Assembly: GCA_023264875.1 (NCBI GenBank)
Contig: JAHFUX010000003.1
Location: forward strand, 1 to 64,000
DNA: 64,000 nt
Direction: 5' to 3'
Source: Nitrosarchaeum sp.
GTDB taxonomy: Archaea > Thermoproteota > Nitrososphaeria > Nitrososphaerales > Nitrosopumilaceae
Made by a program: the position numbers and the translations under genes. Shown here piece after piece: positions 8,537 through 16,139 of the stretch; the first letter of the stretch is position 1, and every line of letters starts with the position of its first letter. The notes below the pieces were generated by a model. That model searched no databases, had not been told where the DNA came from, and was given only the letters and a program-made list of their open reading frames with translations.

Positions 8537-9040
8537 ATGCAAAAATCAGGCATTCTTTTTGTGATTGTAGGTAGTATAGTAGGCGTGGGAATAATACTAT
8601 CTTTTTATGGAAACCAAGTAATTTTTGAAGACTTGAATAAAGGAGAGGGTCAAGTTAAATTTGCAGAAAATTTGATAATTCCAGTTGAATTAGATAATAC
8701 AGAAACACAAACTGGAATTTATGCAGTTCAGATAATTAATTTTAAAGAAGGAATCACAGCAAAAATATTAGATCCATTTGACAAAGAAATAGAGTCTCAA
8801 TTAATTGATGAAGAAGTTTTTGAAGGACGATTCAACATCACAGTATCAGGAATATACAAACTAGTTATAGAAAATACAAACGAAGAAGAAATCAAAGTCT
8901 TTGGAGTGATAGGACCAGAACCTGATGCAGGTAAGAAATCACTAGGGTTCATTTCCCTATACATTCTCATAATTGGATTGATTGGAATTGTAGGTGTTGC
9001 CATTTATGCAATCAAAAATCGCAAGAAATCTTTTAGTTAA
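8537..9040 (+). CDS. Small two-TM protein with extracytoplasmic beta domain
   Basis: This 167-residue protein was not assigned to a family. A TM helix (about 5-24) is followed by a soluble segment of about 110 residues rich in beta strands (ITVSGIYKLVIENTN). A second TM helix (about 138-158) and a basic tail NRKKS end the protein. The soluble part should face outside with both termini inside. It is divergent from the multicopper oxidase and shares the operator-like region, so it probably belongs to the same metal-responsive unit. There are no Cys or His clusters that would bind metal. Confidence 0.75.
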   Translation: MQKSGILFVIVGSIVGVGIILSFYGNQVIFEDLNKGEGQVKFAENLIIPVELDNTETQTGIYAVQIINFKEGITAKILDPFDKEIESQLIDEEVFEGRFNITVSGIYKLVIENTNEEEIKVFGVIGPEPDAGKKSLGFISLYILIIGLIGIVGVAIYAIKNRKKSFS

Positions 9041-9344
9041 GATAACTATCCATTTTTTCCAATCCTTCAATTGTTGCATTAAAGGTATCACTGTTTTCTA
9101 CAATTTGAGTTAATTTTTCAGTATTTGCAGAAAATATAGATTTTCCATTATTAGAATTTTTAAAAATAAATCCATGATCTATTAAATAAGAAAGTCTTTC
9201 AGAAACCTCACTTTCGGAAATAGAAATTTTTTCTGCCAAAAAGGAACATTCTTTTTCACCATCTTCTAATTCAGCTAAAATAGACGATGTAACAGGATCA
9301 AACATACAATCAACCACTTTTTCTCTATCAAAAGTATCATCCAT
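9033..9344 (-). CDS. Winged-helix (ArsR/MarR-like) DNA-binding protein
   Basis: This is a 103-residue protein. A helix-turn-helix region (about 30-60, SFLAEKISISESEVSERLSY) is followed by a beta wing (GFIFKNSNNGKSIFSA) and a C-terminal helix likely to mediate dimerisation. Cys residues at about 13 and 33 could take part in metal or redox sensing, but no complete metal-site motif is seen. The 3' end overlaps the convergent membrane-protein gene by eight bases. Its location makes it a candidate local regulator. However, the palindromes upstream of the oxidase look like DtxR sites rather than ArsR sites. Confidence 0.7.
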   Translation of the reverse strand: MDDTFDREKVVDCMFDPVTSSILAELEDGEKECSFLAEKISISESEVSERLSYLIDHGFIFKNSNNGKSIFSANTEKLTQIVENSDTFNATIEGLEKMDSYLN

Positions 9345-9446
9345 TTGTAATCATCAATCTTTATGTGAATTTATAACTTTTCTAAGTAAAAATTGAACAT
9401 GATTTACACCAATAGGATAATTAGTAAAACATTGTAATTACAAATA

Positions 9447-9599
9447 ATGCAGAAATTATGTATTAAAGACACATCAGGAAAAGGAGAACATTGTTTCTGT
9501 ATCGAAATAGATGGTCAAAGAGGAGTAAAGAAGTGCTGCAAATGCAATCAATGGAATGTACAAGGTAAAGACTGGACAGAAGATTCAGACTTTAGATAA
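9447..9599 (+). CDS. Cys-rich 50-residue mini-protein
   Basis: This small gene starts with ATG and encodes 50 residues with six Cys (5, 16, 18, 30, 31 and 33). They are arranged as C-x10-C-x-C-x11-CC-x-C, with the pattern HCFC and then KKCCKCNQW. The spacing suggests a zinc ribbon or a small metal/redox protein. It stands alone between a winged-helix gene and rps13. The low-bias AT background makes such Cys clustering unlikely by chance, but expression is not shown. I do not recognise the family. Confidence 0.55.
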   Translation: MQKLCIKDTSGKGEHCFCIEIDGQRGVKKCCKCNQWNVQGKDWTEDSDFR

Positions 9600-9720
9600 A
9601 TTTTAGAATTTAACTCAATATTTCAAATTGGAGGCCAAAATAAGAGATAAAGTGTGAAAATTATAATATTGGACCCATACTGAATCCTTTTGAAACGCAT
9701 CTAATTGACGCCTAGCATGG

Positions 9721-9728
9721 TTTTTATC
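9721..9728 (+). promoter_or_regulatory. TATA-like element of rps13
   Basis: TTTTTATC lies about 29 bases before the TTG start codon of rps13. This spacing places transcription initiation within a few bases of the start codon and supports the TTG choice. Confidence 0.5.
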
Positions 9729-9753
9729 GGGGTAACTAAGAATTTTTCAATAC

Positions 9754-10332
9754 TTGAGCACTCAAGAATTTAGACACATTGTTAGGATTGTAGGAAATGA
9801 TATTCCTGGAGCCAAAAAGGCTATTGTGGGATTAACCCAGATTAAAGGGATAGGGTATAATTTTGCCACAGCAATTCTAGATACATTAAAAATTAATACT
9901 AATACAAATATTGGTTTTCTATCTGAATCTAATGTTCAATCAATTGAGAAATTAATTACCAATCCCATAGCAGGAAATTTTCCAGTGTGGTTTCTTAACA
10001 GAAGAAAAGACATTGAGACGGGAGGAAATATGCACCTATTGACATCAGATATTCCTTTTACTTTAAGAAATGATATAGAAAGAGAGAGAACCACCAATAG
10101 TTGGAGAGGTTATCGTCACATGTATGGATTAAAAGTCAGAGGACAGTGTACAAGAACTACAGGCAGAAAAGGAGGTGCAGTAGGTGTGGCCAAAGCTGGA
10201 AAACCAGCTCCTGCACAAGCAGCAGCTGCACCGGCAGCAACAGCAGCTGCACCGGCAGCAACAGCAGCTGCACCGGCAGCAGCAAAACCTGCTGCAGAAA
10301 AGAAAGCAGCACCTGCGGAGAAAAAGAAATAG
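9754..10332 (+). CDS. rps13: Ribosomal protein uS13 with Ala/Pro-rich tail
   Basis: This is a small-subunit head protein that contacts tRNA and the 50S subunit. It has a TTG start. The conserved body (about 1-145) has the helix-two-turn-helix [10 protein letters not shown] and the basic C-terminal block [24 protein letters not shown] typical of the archaeal family (split here as [13 protein letters not shown] and [11 protein letters not shown]). A tail of about 45 residues follows, made of AAAPAAT repeats and ending in Lys. The tail is low-complexity and probably disordered. Next on the strand is rps4, nine bases away, as in the archaeal rps13-rps4 pair. Confidence 0.97.
   Translation: MSTQEFRHIVRIVGNDIPGAKKAIVGLTQIKGIGYNFATAILDTLKINTNTNIGFLSESNVQSIEKLITNPIAGNFPVWFLNRRKDIETGGNMHLLTSDIPFTLRNDIERERTTNSWRGYRHMYGLKVRGQCTRTTGRKGGAVGVAKAGKPAPAQAAAAPAATAAAPAATAAAPAAAKPAAEKKAAPAEKKK
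10220..10282. repeat. 21-bp tandem repeat in the uS13 tail
   Basis: Three copies of the 21-base unit agcagctgcaccggcagcaac encode successive AAAPAAT heptapeptides. The repeat is GC-rich compared with the AT-rich surroundings. It is a likely site of length variation between strains. Confidence 0.85.
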
Positions 10333-10341
10333 GTGGATTGA

Positions 10342-10905
10342 GTGGGAGATCCTAAATATCCAAGAAGAATGTGGAGAAAACCAAAGAGACCACTTAATTA
10401 CGAATTAAAAATGGAAGAATTAAAAACTCTTGGTACATTTGGTTTAAGATCAAAAAGAGAATTATGGAAAGCACATACAGAATTATCTCGTGTCAGACAT
10501 CAAGCAAGATCACTGCTTGCTTTGAGACAAGAGATTAGACTAGAAAAAGAACCAATTTTGATGAAATCATTATCAAGAATAGGGTTAGTCAGTAATGAAT
10601 CCACATTAGATGATGTACTTAATCTTCAAGTAAATGATTTACTTTCACGCAGATTACAAACACTAGTATCAAGAAAGTTTGGATTTAAAACACCATATCA
10701 AGCAAGACAGGCAGTAATTCATGGACATATAATGATTGGAGATAGAAAAGTAAACATTCCATCATACATTGTAACATTGGAAGAAGAAAAAAATATTCAT
10801 TTTTCACCAGAGTCTAATATTCCAAGCATGTTAGAAAGTACTAAAAAACCAGAATCAAAACCTGAAATTGATGCAGTAGCAGAGACAACTGAAGCAGAAT
10901 CTTAG
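10342..10905 (+). CDS. rps4: Ribosomal protein uS4
   Basis: This is a primary 16S rRNA-binding protein of the small subunit. It has a GTG start with a GGTG stretch about 10 bases upstream. The N-terminal part (MGDPKYPRRMWRKPKRP) is the usual archaeal start. An S4 RNA-binding domain lies at about 105-165 (LLSRRLQTLVSRKFG...ARQAVIHGHIMIGDRKV). An acidic tail (about 170-187) is an extension. It is co-transcribed with rps13. The usual third partner, rps11, does not follow; glmS does. Confidence 0.97.
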   Translation: MGDPKYPRRMWRKPKRPLNYELKMEELKTLGTFGLRSKRELWKAHTELSRVRHQARSLLALRQEIRLEKEPILMKSLSRIGLVSNESTLDDVLNLQVNDLLSRRLQTLVSRKFGFKTPYQARQAVIHGHIMIGDRKVNIPSYIVTLEEEKNIHFSPESNIPSMLESTKKPESKPEIDAVAETTEAES

Positions 10906-10985
10906 AATAGAAAGATTTTCAATTGAATAATTATAAGAATAGGTTTAACAGTAAATAACCCCTCATATTATCAGATAGATCAGTC

Positions 10986-12746
10986 ATGTGTTCAATTATC
11001 GGTTATTATGGAAATGAAATAGCCGCACCAATAATAGTCAAAGGATTGAGGAGAATGGAATATCGCGGATACGATAGTGTTGGAGTTGCAACTGAATCAA
11101 ATAGTCAAATTGAATTAAAAAAAGGAGTTGGAAAAGTAGAAGAGGTAAATTCTAAGATTCAACTGGATACATTACCTGGAAAAGTTGGAATAGGTCACAC
11201 TAGATGGGCAACTCATGGAAAAGTGACAGATGCAAATGCACATCCACATTCTAGCAATTCTGGAAAACTGGCAATAGTTCATAATGGGATTATAGAAAAT
11301 TTTGAACAACTGAAGAAAGAATTAGAAAAAGATGGATATATTTTCAAAAGTGAAACAGACAGTGAAGTAATAGCAAATCTTCTTCAAAAAAATTATGAGA
11401 TTGCCAAGAATGTTAAAAGTTCAATAATCAAGACGGTTTCAGAATTAAAGGGTCATTATGCATTTGTTGCAATGTTTGAAAATGGACAATTGGCAGCTGC
11501 GAGATTTCATGAACCATTAATTGTTGGAATTGGGAAAAATAGTTATTTTCTCTCAAGTGATGTTTTAGGATTTATTGAACAAACAGATAATGCCATTTAC
11601 ATTGAAAACGGTAATTTTGTCATAATTGACAAAGATAAATTACAAATTTTAGATTTTAATGGAGAAAACGTAAAACAGCAAATTACAAAAGTATCAAAAG
11701 AATTTGCAGATGCATATAAGGGTGATTATGCACATTTTACATTAAAAGAAATTTCAGAGCAGCCAGATACCATATTCAAAGCAGGAGAAAATACAAAAGA
11801 TGCAATTAAAAATACAGCAAATTATATTAAAAATTCAAAGAACATCTACATAACTGGAAGTGGAACTAGTTATAATGCAGCATTGATTGCAAAACAAATT
11901 TTAGCTAAATATGCAAAAATAAAAGTAGATGCAATAATTTCAAGTGAATTACCATTTTCTTCAGATACGATTGAACCAAATTCAACATTAATTGCAATTT
12001 CACAAAGCGGTGAAAGTGCAGACGTATTAGATGCAGTAAGTATTGCAAAAAAAGTAAACTGCAAGGTTATTTCTATAGTAAATTCCCTTACATCTTCTTT
12101 GGCAAGAGAGTCAAATATTGTGATTGGGATGAATTGTGGCCCAGAGATAGGCGTTGCAGCAACAAAAAGTTTTACATCTCAAATGATCATAATATACAAA
12201 ATCACAGAAGAGTTGTGTAATGGAAAATTTGAGATTAGCTATAAAGAAATATCAAAAGCAATTTCAAAAATTCTTGAAAATCATGCTCAAATTAGACACA
12301 TTGCTAAGGAAATTAAAGAAATTTCAGATATCTATGTTCTAGGTAGAGGAATTCACTATCCAATAGCTATTGAATCTGCTTTAAAATTAAAAGAACTGAC
12401 ATACATTCATGCAGAAGGAATACCGGGAGGAGAATTAAAACATGGTCCATTGGCACTTATGGATTCCAATGTATTTGTGATCATAATTAATCCAAATGAT
12501 TCAACATATTTGGATACATTAACAAGTGCTAGAGAAATTAAAGCACGTGGTGCAAAGATCATCGGTATATCAGATGAGAAAAGTGATGTCTATGATTATT
12601 GGATAGAAATTCCAAAAACTAGTGAATTAGCATATCCTATTTCAGAAACAATTCCAATACAATTGCTTTCATATTATGCAGCAATTGAAAAAGACGCTGA
12701 TCCGGACTATCCAAGAAACTTGGCTAAATCAGTCACAGTGAAGTAA
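10986..12746 (+). CDS. glmS: Glutamine-fructose-6-phosphate aminotransferase
   Basis: The enzyme makes glucosamine-6-phosphate from fructose-6-phosphate and glutamine, the first step to UDP-GlcNAc for glycans and N-glycosylation. The protein is 586 residues, the usual length. It has an N-terminal glutaminase domain with catalytic Cys2 (MCSIIGYYG), the motif RRMEYRGYDSVGVA, and HTRWATHG. Two SIS sugar-isomerase domains follow (TGSGTSYNAALIAK; GRGIHYPIAIESALKLKE). The protein ends in the expected PRNLAKSVTV. It is convergent with cobT, and the 3' ends overlap by 14 bases. Confidence 0.97.
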   Translation: MCSIIGYYGNEIAAPIIVKGLRRMEYRGYDSVGVATESNSQIELKKGVGKVEEVNSKIQLDTLPGKVGIGHTRWATHGKVTDANAHPHSSNSGKLAIVHNGIIENFEQLKKELEKDGYIFKSETDSEVIANLLQKNYEIAKNVKSSIIKTVSELKGHYAFVAMFENGQLAAARFHEPLIVGIGKNSYFLSSDVLGFIEQTDNAIYIENGNFVIIDKDKLQILDFNGENVKQQITKVSKEFADAYKGDYAHFTLKEISEQPDTIFKAGENTKDAIKNTANYIKNSKNIYITGSGTSYNAALIAKQILAKYAKIKVDAIISSELPFSSDTIEPNSTLIAISQSGESADVLDAVSIAKKVNCKVISIVNSLTSSLARESNIVIGMNCGPEIGVAATKSFTSQMIIIYKITEELCNGKFEISYKEISKAISKILENHAQIRHIAKEIKEISDIYVLGRGIHYPIAIESALKLKELTYIHAEGIPGGELKHGPLALMDSNVFVIIINPNDSTYLDTLTSAREIKARGAKIIGISDEKSDVYDYWIEIPKTSELAYPISETIPIQLLSYYAAIEKDADPDYPRNLAKSVTVK

Positions 12747-13812
12747 AAAGTCGATGATATTCTTTTTCAGATAGTGTTAAAAAATGAGTGGAACCATTTC
12801 CTGTTTTGATCATAGATGCAATAATACTACCACCTGCACCGACACCTTCTTTTGCAAATCCTTGTGAGAATGCTTTTAGTCCTGAAAATTTAGAATTTTC
12901 TAGTCCGGGGTTAACAACGATTACAGGAATGTCTACAATTTCTAAAACAAGAGATGTAAAATTAGCACTGTTATCATTGGAGATGTAAGAAGTGGTTCCA
13001 ATAGCAGTATTTTGTTCATTGAATCCAATTTTTGAAGCAAATGCTAAAACAGCTGCCATTTGGGTACCACCTGCCAACATTACTTTGGTGATTTCAGATG
13101 CGGAACTTAGCATACCAGCTACAAAGGCAATCATAGGATCACCAACTTCAGCTATTACATGATATGGTTTATCGGAAGTTAATCTCCCTAATGCTAGATT
13201 AACAATTTGATTTTTTAATTCAACTGGATTATTTGGAATACTAGAACTTACTTTAGCTTTGAATCCTAATCCTTGTAATACAGCAAGAGCAGTGGTTGTG
13301 CCACCAGGAATACTTTCTCCTATTATCAAACAATCAGTCAAAGATGCAAGACTTCTTCCTACCATTCTTCCATAATCTACTGCCTGAGATACTTGAGAAT
13401 CACTCATTGCAGATTCAACTGAAATGTTTTTCCCATGTACCAAACCAGTGTGGATGAAAGGTAGCTGTGGCGGAATTTTACTTCCAGCATTAATTACAAC
13501 ATGAGGAATACTGCATGACTCTAATGCAGTTTTAGTAAGTAATGCTGGCGTAGGCTTACCATCAGGAGTCATTGGAATTTTATCAATTGTTTTACAATAA
13601 CCATAGTAGAGATATTCAGCATCTGCAGGAGGAGTGAATTGTATTGAATCTTTATCAGCACCGGCAAAGGTAATGCCTGGGATTTCACATGTTTCAGTAT
13701 AAGAAATTACAAGTGAAAATAAAAAATTTCCAGATTTAAGTGTGTCAATAAAATCATGAGCTTTGTTTACATTACCAAAAAATTCAAAATCATCTAAATA
13801 GGTCATGGTCAC
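12733..13812 (-). CDS. cobT: Archaeal CobT-type phosphoribosyltransferase
   Basis: This 359-residue protein belongs to the archaeal branch (UPF0284/TIGR00303-like) of nicotinate mononucleotide-dependent phosphoribosyltransferases. These activate the lower-ligand base for cobamide (B12) assembly. The diagnostic segment GESIPGGTTTALAVLQGLG is present near residue 165. A later segment (AEVGDPMIAFVAGMLSSASE) carries the conserved Glu/Gly-rich loop. It heads towards glmS but is co-directional with the hydrolase and nnrE genes, overlapping the former by four bases (ATGA). Activity on dimethylbenzimidazole is inferred from the family. Confidence 0.85.
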   Translation of the reverse strand: MTMTYLDDFEFFGNVNKAHDFIDTLKSGNFLFSLVISYTETCEIPGITFAGADKDSIQFTPPADAEYLYYGYCKTIDKIPMTPDGKPTPALLTKTALESCSIPHVVINAGSKIPPQLPFIHTGLVHGKNISVESAMSDSQVSQAVDYGRMVGRSLASLTDCLIIGESIPGGTTTALAVLQGLGFKAKVSSSIPNNPVELKNQIVNLALGRLTSDKPYHVIAEVGDPMIAFVAGMLSSASEITKVMLAGGTQMAAVLAFASKIGFNEQNTAIGTTSYISNDNSANFTSLVLEIVDIPVIVVNPGLENSKFSGLKAFSQGFAKEGVGAGGSIIASMIKTGNGSTHFLTLSEKEYHRLFTSL

Positions 13813-14414
13813 ATCATGTCAACAAATTCTTGTTCAGTTCGCTTTTGCATGACAAGATTAGTTATTTTCTCTTGTCCGATTGTAGATGTTAAAGAATGGC
13901 CATAATTATGGCCAGGATAAAGAATAAGATCATCATTCAAAGAATAAAGAACGTCAAAAAGACTATGATACAATTCTTTTGCACTACCTCCAGGCAAATC
14001 TATACGTCCACAATTCCCTACAAAAAGAGTATCACCAGAAAAAAGTTTTCCATCTCCAATTAAACACATGCTATCTTTAGAATGACCAGGAGTATGTAAA
14101 ACAGTTAGTTTAGAATTCCCAAATTCAATTACATCACCATCTTTTACTGCAATGTCGTGTTTTAATTCAGATTTTTCATGTTGGATTAGTTTTGCATTAG
14201 TTGATTTTATCATTCCTTCATTCCCCAAGGTGTGATCAAAATGATGATGAGTGTTGATAATATATTTTATTTTTAAATTATTTCGTTTGATGATTTGTTC
14301 AATTTGATCAAGATCCCAAGAGGGATCAATTATTATTCCTTCATTGATATCTTCGTCTTCCACAACATATGTAAAATTCTGCATATTCCCAACTTGGATT
14401 TGATGAACTTTCAT
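13809..14414 (-). CDS. MBL-fold hydrolase, glyoxalase II / persulfide dioxygenase-like
   Basis: This is a 201-residue metallo-beta-lactamase-fold enzyme. Metal-binding motifs are complete: THHHFDHTLGN (about 56), HTPGHSKDS, SGDTLFVGNCGRIDLPGG and YPGHNYG. The GDTLFxxxCGR segment is closer to ETHE1-type persulfide dioxygenases than to classical glyoxalase II, where substrate contacts differ. It overlaps cobT by four bases downstream and nnrE by four bases upstream, so the three genes form one operon. The substrate (a glutathione-like or coenzyme-A-like persulfide or thioester) is not determined by sequence. Confidence 0.82.
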   Translation of the reverse strand: MKVHQIQVGNMQNFTYVVEDEDINEGIIIDPSWDLDQIEQIIKRNNLKIKYIINTHHHFDHTLGNEGMIKSTNAKLIQHEKSELKHDIAVKDGDVIEFGNSKLTVLHTPGHSKDSMCLIGDGKLFSGDTLFVGNCGRIDLPGGSAKELYHSLFDVLYSLNDDLILYPGHNYGHSLTSTIGQEKITNLVMQKRTEQEFVDMM

Positions 14415-15055
14415 AACACACCCATTTCAGCTTCTGGTGGAATTCCTATTTTTTCAACAAATATTTCACCACACAAATCTCTTCTTTTTTGCATTCCCCT
14501 CTTCATTTTATGAAATGTAACTGTCATGTCACTTTGTACAAAGATATTTGCAGTTTCTCCATTATCAGGATTAACTCCAGATGGAATATCAACGGCAATT
14601 TTAAAGCAATTTGAATCATTAATGTATTTTATTGCACTTGCATATGGTTCTCTTATTTCTCCAGAAATTCCAGTTCCTAGTATTCCATCTATAATTATGT
14701 CTGGAGTAAAATTGAGATCATTCATGCTAGATATCAATTTAACAGAGGGCATTTTTTCCAGTAGTGACCAATTCCATTTACTTTCTTCAGTTTTGATTTT
14801 ATCTGGAGTTCCAAGTAAAACCACTACAACTTTTGAACCATAACCTGCAAGATGTCTAGCCATAACTAATCCATCTCCACCGTTATTTCCCAATCCAACA
14901 AAAATCAAAACATTCTTTGATTCAAGAGTATCAAATTTTTCTGCTAGTCTTTTAATTGCTATAGCACCAGCATTTTCCATCATAAATTTTTTTAAAAAAC
15001 CCATACGATGTCCATTATTTTCTATTTGCATCATTTGTGCTACAGATATTTCCAT
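14411..15055 (-). CDS. nnrE: NAD(P)H-hydrate epimerase, stand-alone YjeF N domain
   Basis: The enzyme repairs damaged NAD(P)H by epimerising R- and S-NAD(P)HX. The 214-residue Rossmann-like protein has the signature VGLGNNGGDGLVMARHL (about 52-68) and DGILGTGISG and DIPSGVNPDNG (about 125-170). The C-terminal dehydratase domain (NnrD), which is fused in many bacteria and archaea, is missing. That activity must be encoded elsewhere. It is first in the minus-strand operon with the MBL hydrolase and cobT. Confidence 0.9.
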   Translation of the reverse strand: MEISVAQMMQIENNGHRMGFLKKFMMENAGAIAIKRLAEKFDTLESKNVLIFVGLGNNGGDGLVMARHLAGYGSKVVVVLLGTPDKIKTEESKWNWSLLEKMPSVKLISSMNDLNFTPDIIIDGILGTGISGEIREPYASAIKYINDSNCFKIAVDIPSGVNPDNGETANIFVQSDMTVTFHKMKRGMQKRRDLCGEIFVEKIGIPPEAEMGVL

Positions 15056-15097
15056 AATTAGAATACATTTGAAGTAAAATAAGAGCTTTGGGAAACG

Positions 15098-15105
15098 ATT
15101 TATCC
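15098..15105 (+). promoter_or_regulatory. TATA-like element of the translin-like gene
   Basis: GATTTATC lies about 20-24 bases upstream of the ATG. Together with the short gap it suggests a leaderless or nearly leaderless message. Confidence 0.4.
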
Positions 15106-15121
15106 TAGGTTTTATTCCTAC

Positions 15122-15742
15122 ATGAATATGACATTGAAAAATGTAAATCCATCTTTGAATAAAATTGCAAAAGCATTATCAGAAATTCAAGATGCCAGAG
15201 AATTTTTGCTAAAAAATACAAGAGAGATAATAATTCTTTGTAGCAAATCCATCATATCAGTACATAAAGGAGATATGAAATCTGCAAAAAATAATCTAAA
15301 ACAAGCAGATGTGTTGCTAAAAAAATACAAGAAAAAAGCTACACCTGATCTTCGAAGATATATGATTACTCCAGAACAAGAATTTGTTGAGGCAGCATCT
15401 CTAATTGCCATTGTTGAAAAAAATGAAATTCCTTCAGAAAAGCAATTAGATGTAATGCCAGAATCATATGTTTTAGGATTAATGGATTGTGTGGGAGAAT
15501 TAAAACGGATGATTTTTGATAAAATTAGAATTGGGGATATAGATAATGCCTCAAGAGTTTTTGAAATAATGGAAAATTTGTATCTGCATTTGTATCCATT
15601 TTCAATGTATGATAAAATTGTAAAAGAAGCTAGAAGAAAAATTGATGTAGATCGTATTTTAGTCGATGATGCAAGAGGTGCAATCACCGAAGAAAAAAGA
15701 CGCTCTGAACTAATCAAAGCACTAAACAAACTACAAAAATAG
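15122..15742 (+). CDS. Translin/TRAX-family RNA-binding protein
   Basis: This 206-residue, nearly all-helical protein resembles archaeal translin homologues, which form octameric barrels and can act as RNases (TRAX subunit). Family-like features are the C-terminal helix with ARRKIDVDRILVDDARGAITEEKRR and basic residues expected to face nucleic acid. The acidic catalytic triad of TRAX was not confirmed by eye. A second Met two codons later is an alternative start. It is followed closely by a tRNA-Leu gene on the other strand. A translin-like fold is likely; nuclease activity is uncertain. Confidence 0.65.
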   Translation: MNMTLKNVNPSLNKIAKALSEIQDAREFLLKNTREIIILCSKSIISVHKGDMKSAKNNLKQADVLLKKYKKKATPDLRRYMITPEQEFVEAASLIAIVEKNEIPSEKQLDVMPESYVLGLMDCVGELKRMIFDKIRIGDIDNASRVFEIMENLYLHLYPFSMYDKIVKEARRKIDVDRILVDDARGAITEEKRRSELIKALNKLQK

Positions 15743-15764
15743 AATTTGTAGAAAATGAAATTAG

Positions 15765-15849
15765 TGCGGGTGATGGGATTTGAACCCACGAACTCCTAAG
15801 AGACTAACACCTCAAGCTAGCGCCTTTGACCGAGCTGGGCGACACCCGC
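15765..15849 (-). tRNA. tRNA-Leu (anticodon GAG)
   Basis: On the minus strand the gene folds as a class II tRNA. The acceptor is GCGGGTG/CACCCGC with discriminator A. The anticodon stem CTAGC/GTTAG encloses the loop TTGAGGT with anticodon GAG. The long variable arm is TCTCTTAGGAG, and the T-loop is GTTCAAAT-like. No intron is present and CCA is not encoded. Confidence 0.93.
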
Positions 15850-15869
15850 AATAGAAATTTCTTGAATGG

Positions 15870-15879
15870 TTTTTATAAT
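15870..15879 (+). promoter_or_regulatory. TATA element of the rpoN-eno-rps2 operon
   Basis: TTTTTATAAT is a strong archaeal TATA box. It lies about 27 bases upstream of the ATG at 15902 and so supports that start over a longer in-frame Met at 15866, which lies upstream of the box itself. Confidence 0.65.
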
Positions 15880-15901
15880 CCTTGATTACTTTTTTGTTCG
15901 T

Positions 15902-16138
15902 ATGTTAGTTCCTGTAAGATGCTTTACTTGTGGAAATTTAATTGCGGACAAGTTTGAAGATTATCAAAATAAAGTAAGATCGGGAGAAGATCCAGCTAAA
16001 GGACTAGACTCTTTGGGAATAAGCAGATATTGTTGCAGAAGGATGCTATTAACCACTGTTGAAACTATTCAACAAGTTATTCCATTTTATGAAGCAATAC
16101 AGAGAAGACACCAAGAAGTCCAATCTGAGTTAGAATAG
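15902..16138 (+). CDS. rpoN: RNA polymerase subunit N (Rpb10 homologue)
   Basis: This is a small zinc-binding subunit of archaeal RNA polymerase that helps assemble the D/L/N/P platform. The 78-residue product starting MLVPVRCFTCG has the four zinc ligands in CFTCG and YCCRR (Cys7, Cys10, Cys44, Cys45). The upstream in-frame Met would add 12 residues that no RpoN has, and the TATA box fixes the shorter form. Enolase follows after one base, as in many archaea. Confidence 0.96.
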   Translation: MLVPVRCFTCGNLIADKFEDYQNKVRSGEDPAKGLDSLGISRYCCRRMLLTTVETIQQVIPFYEAIQRRHQEVQSELE

Positions 16139-16139
16139 T

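Noticed and set aside
10101-10408. Alternative frames across the uS13 tail repeat encoding Gln/His-rich or Cys/Ser-rich peptides
   Set aside because: They are frame-shifted readings of the 21-bp repeat inside a clear ribosomal protein gene.
15187-15789. 200-codon minus-strand frame overlapping the translin-like gene
   Set aside because: It begins inside the tRNA-Leu gene (the first codons are the T-arm) and lies opposite a coherent helical protein. It is a shadow frame.
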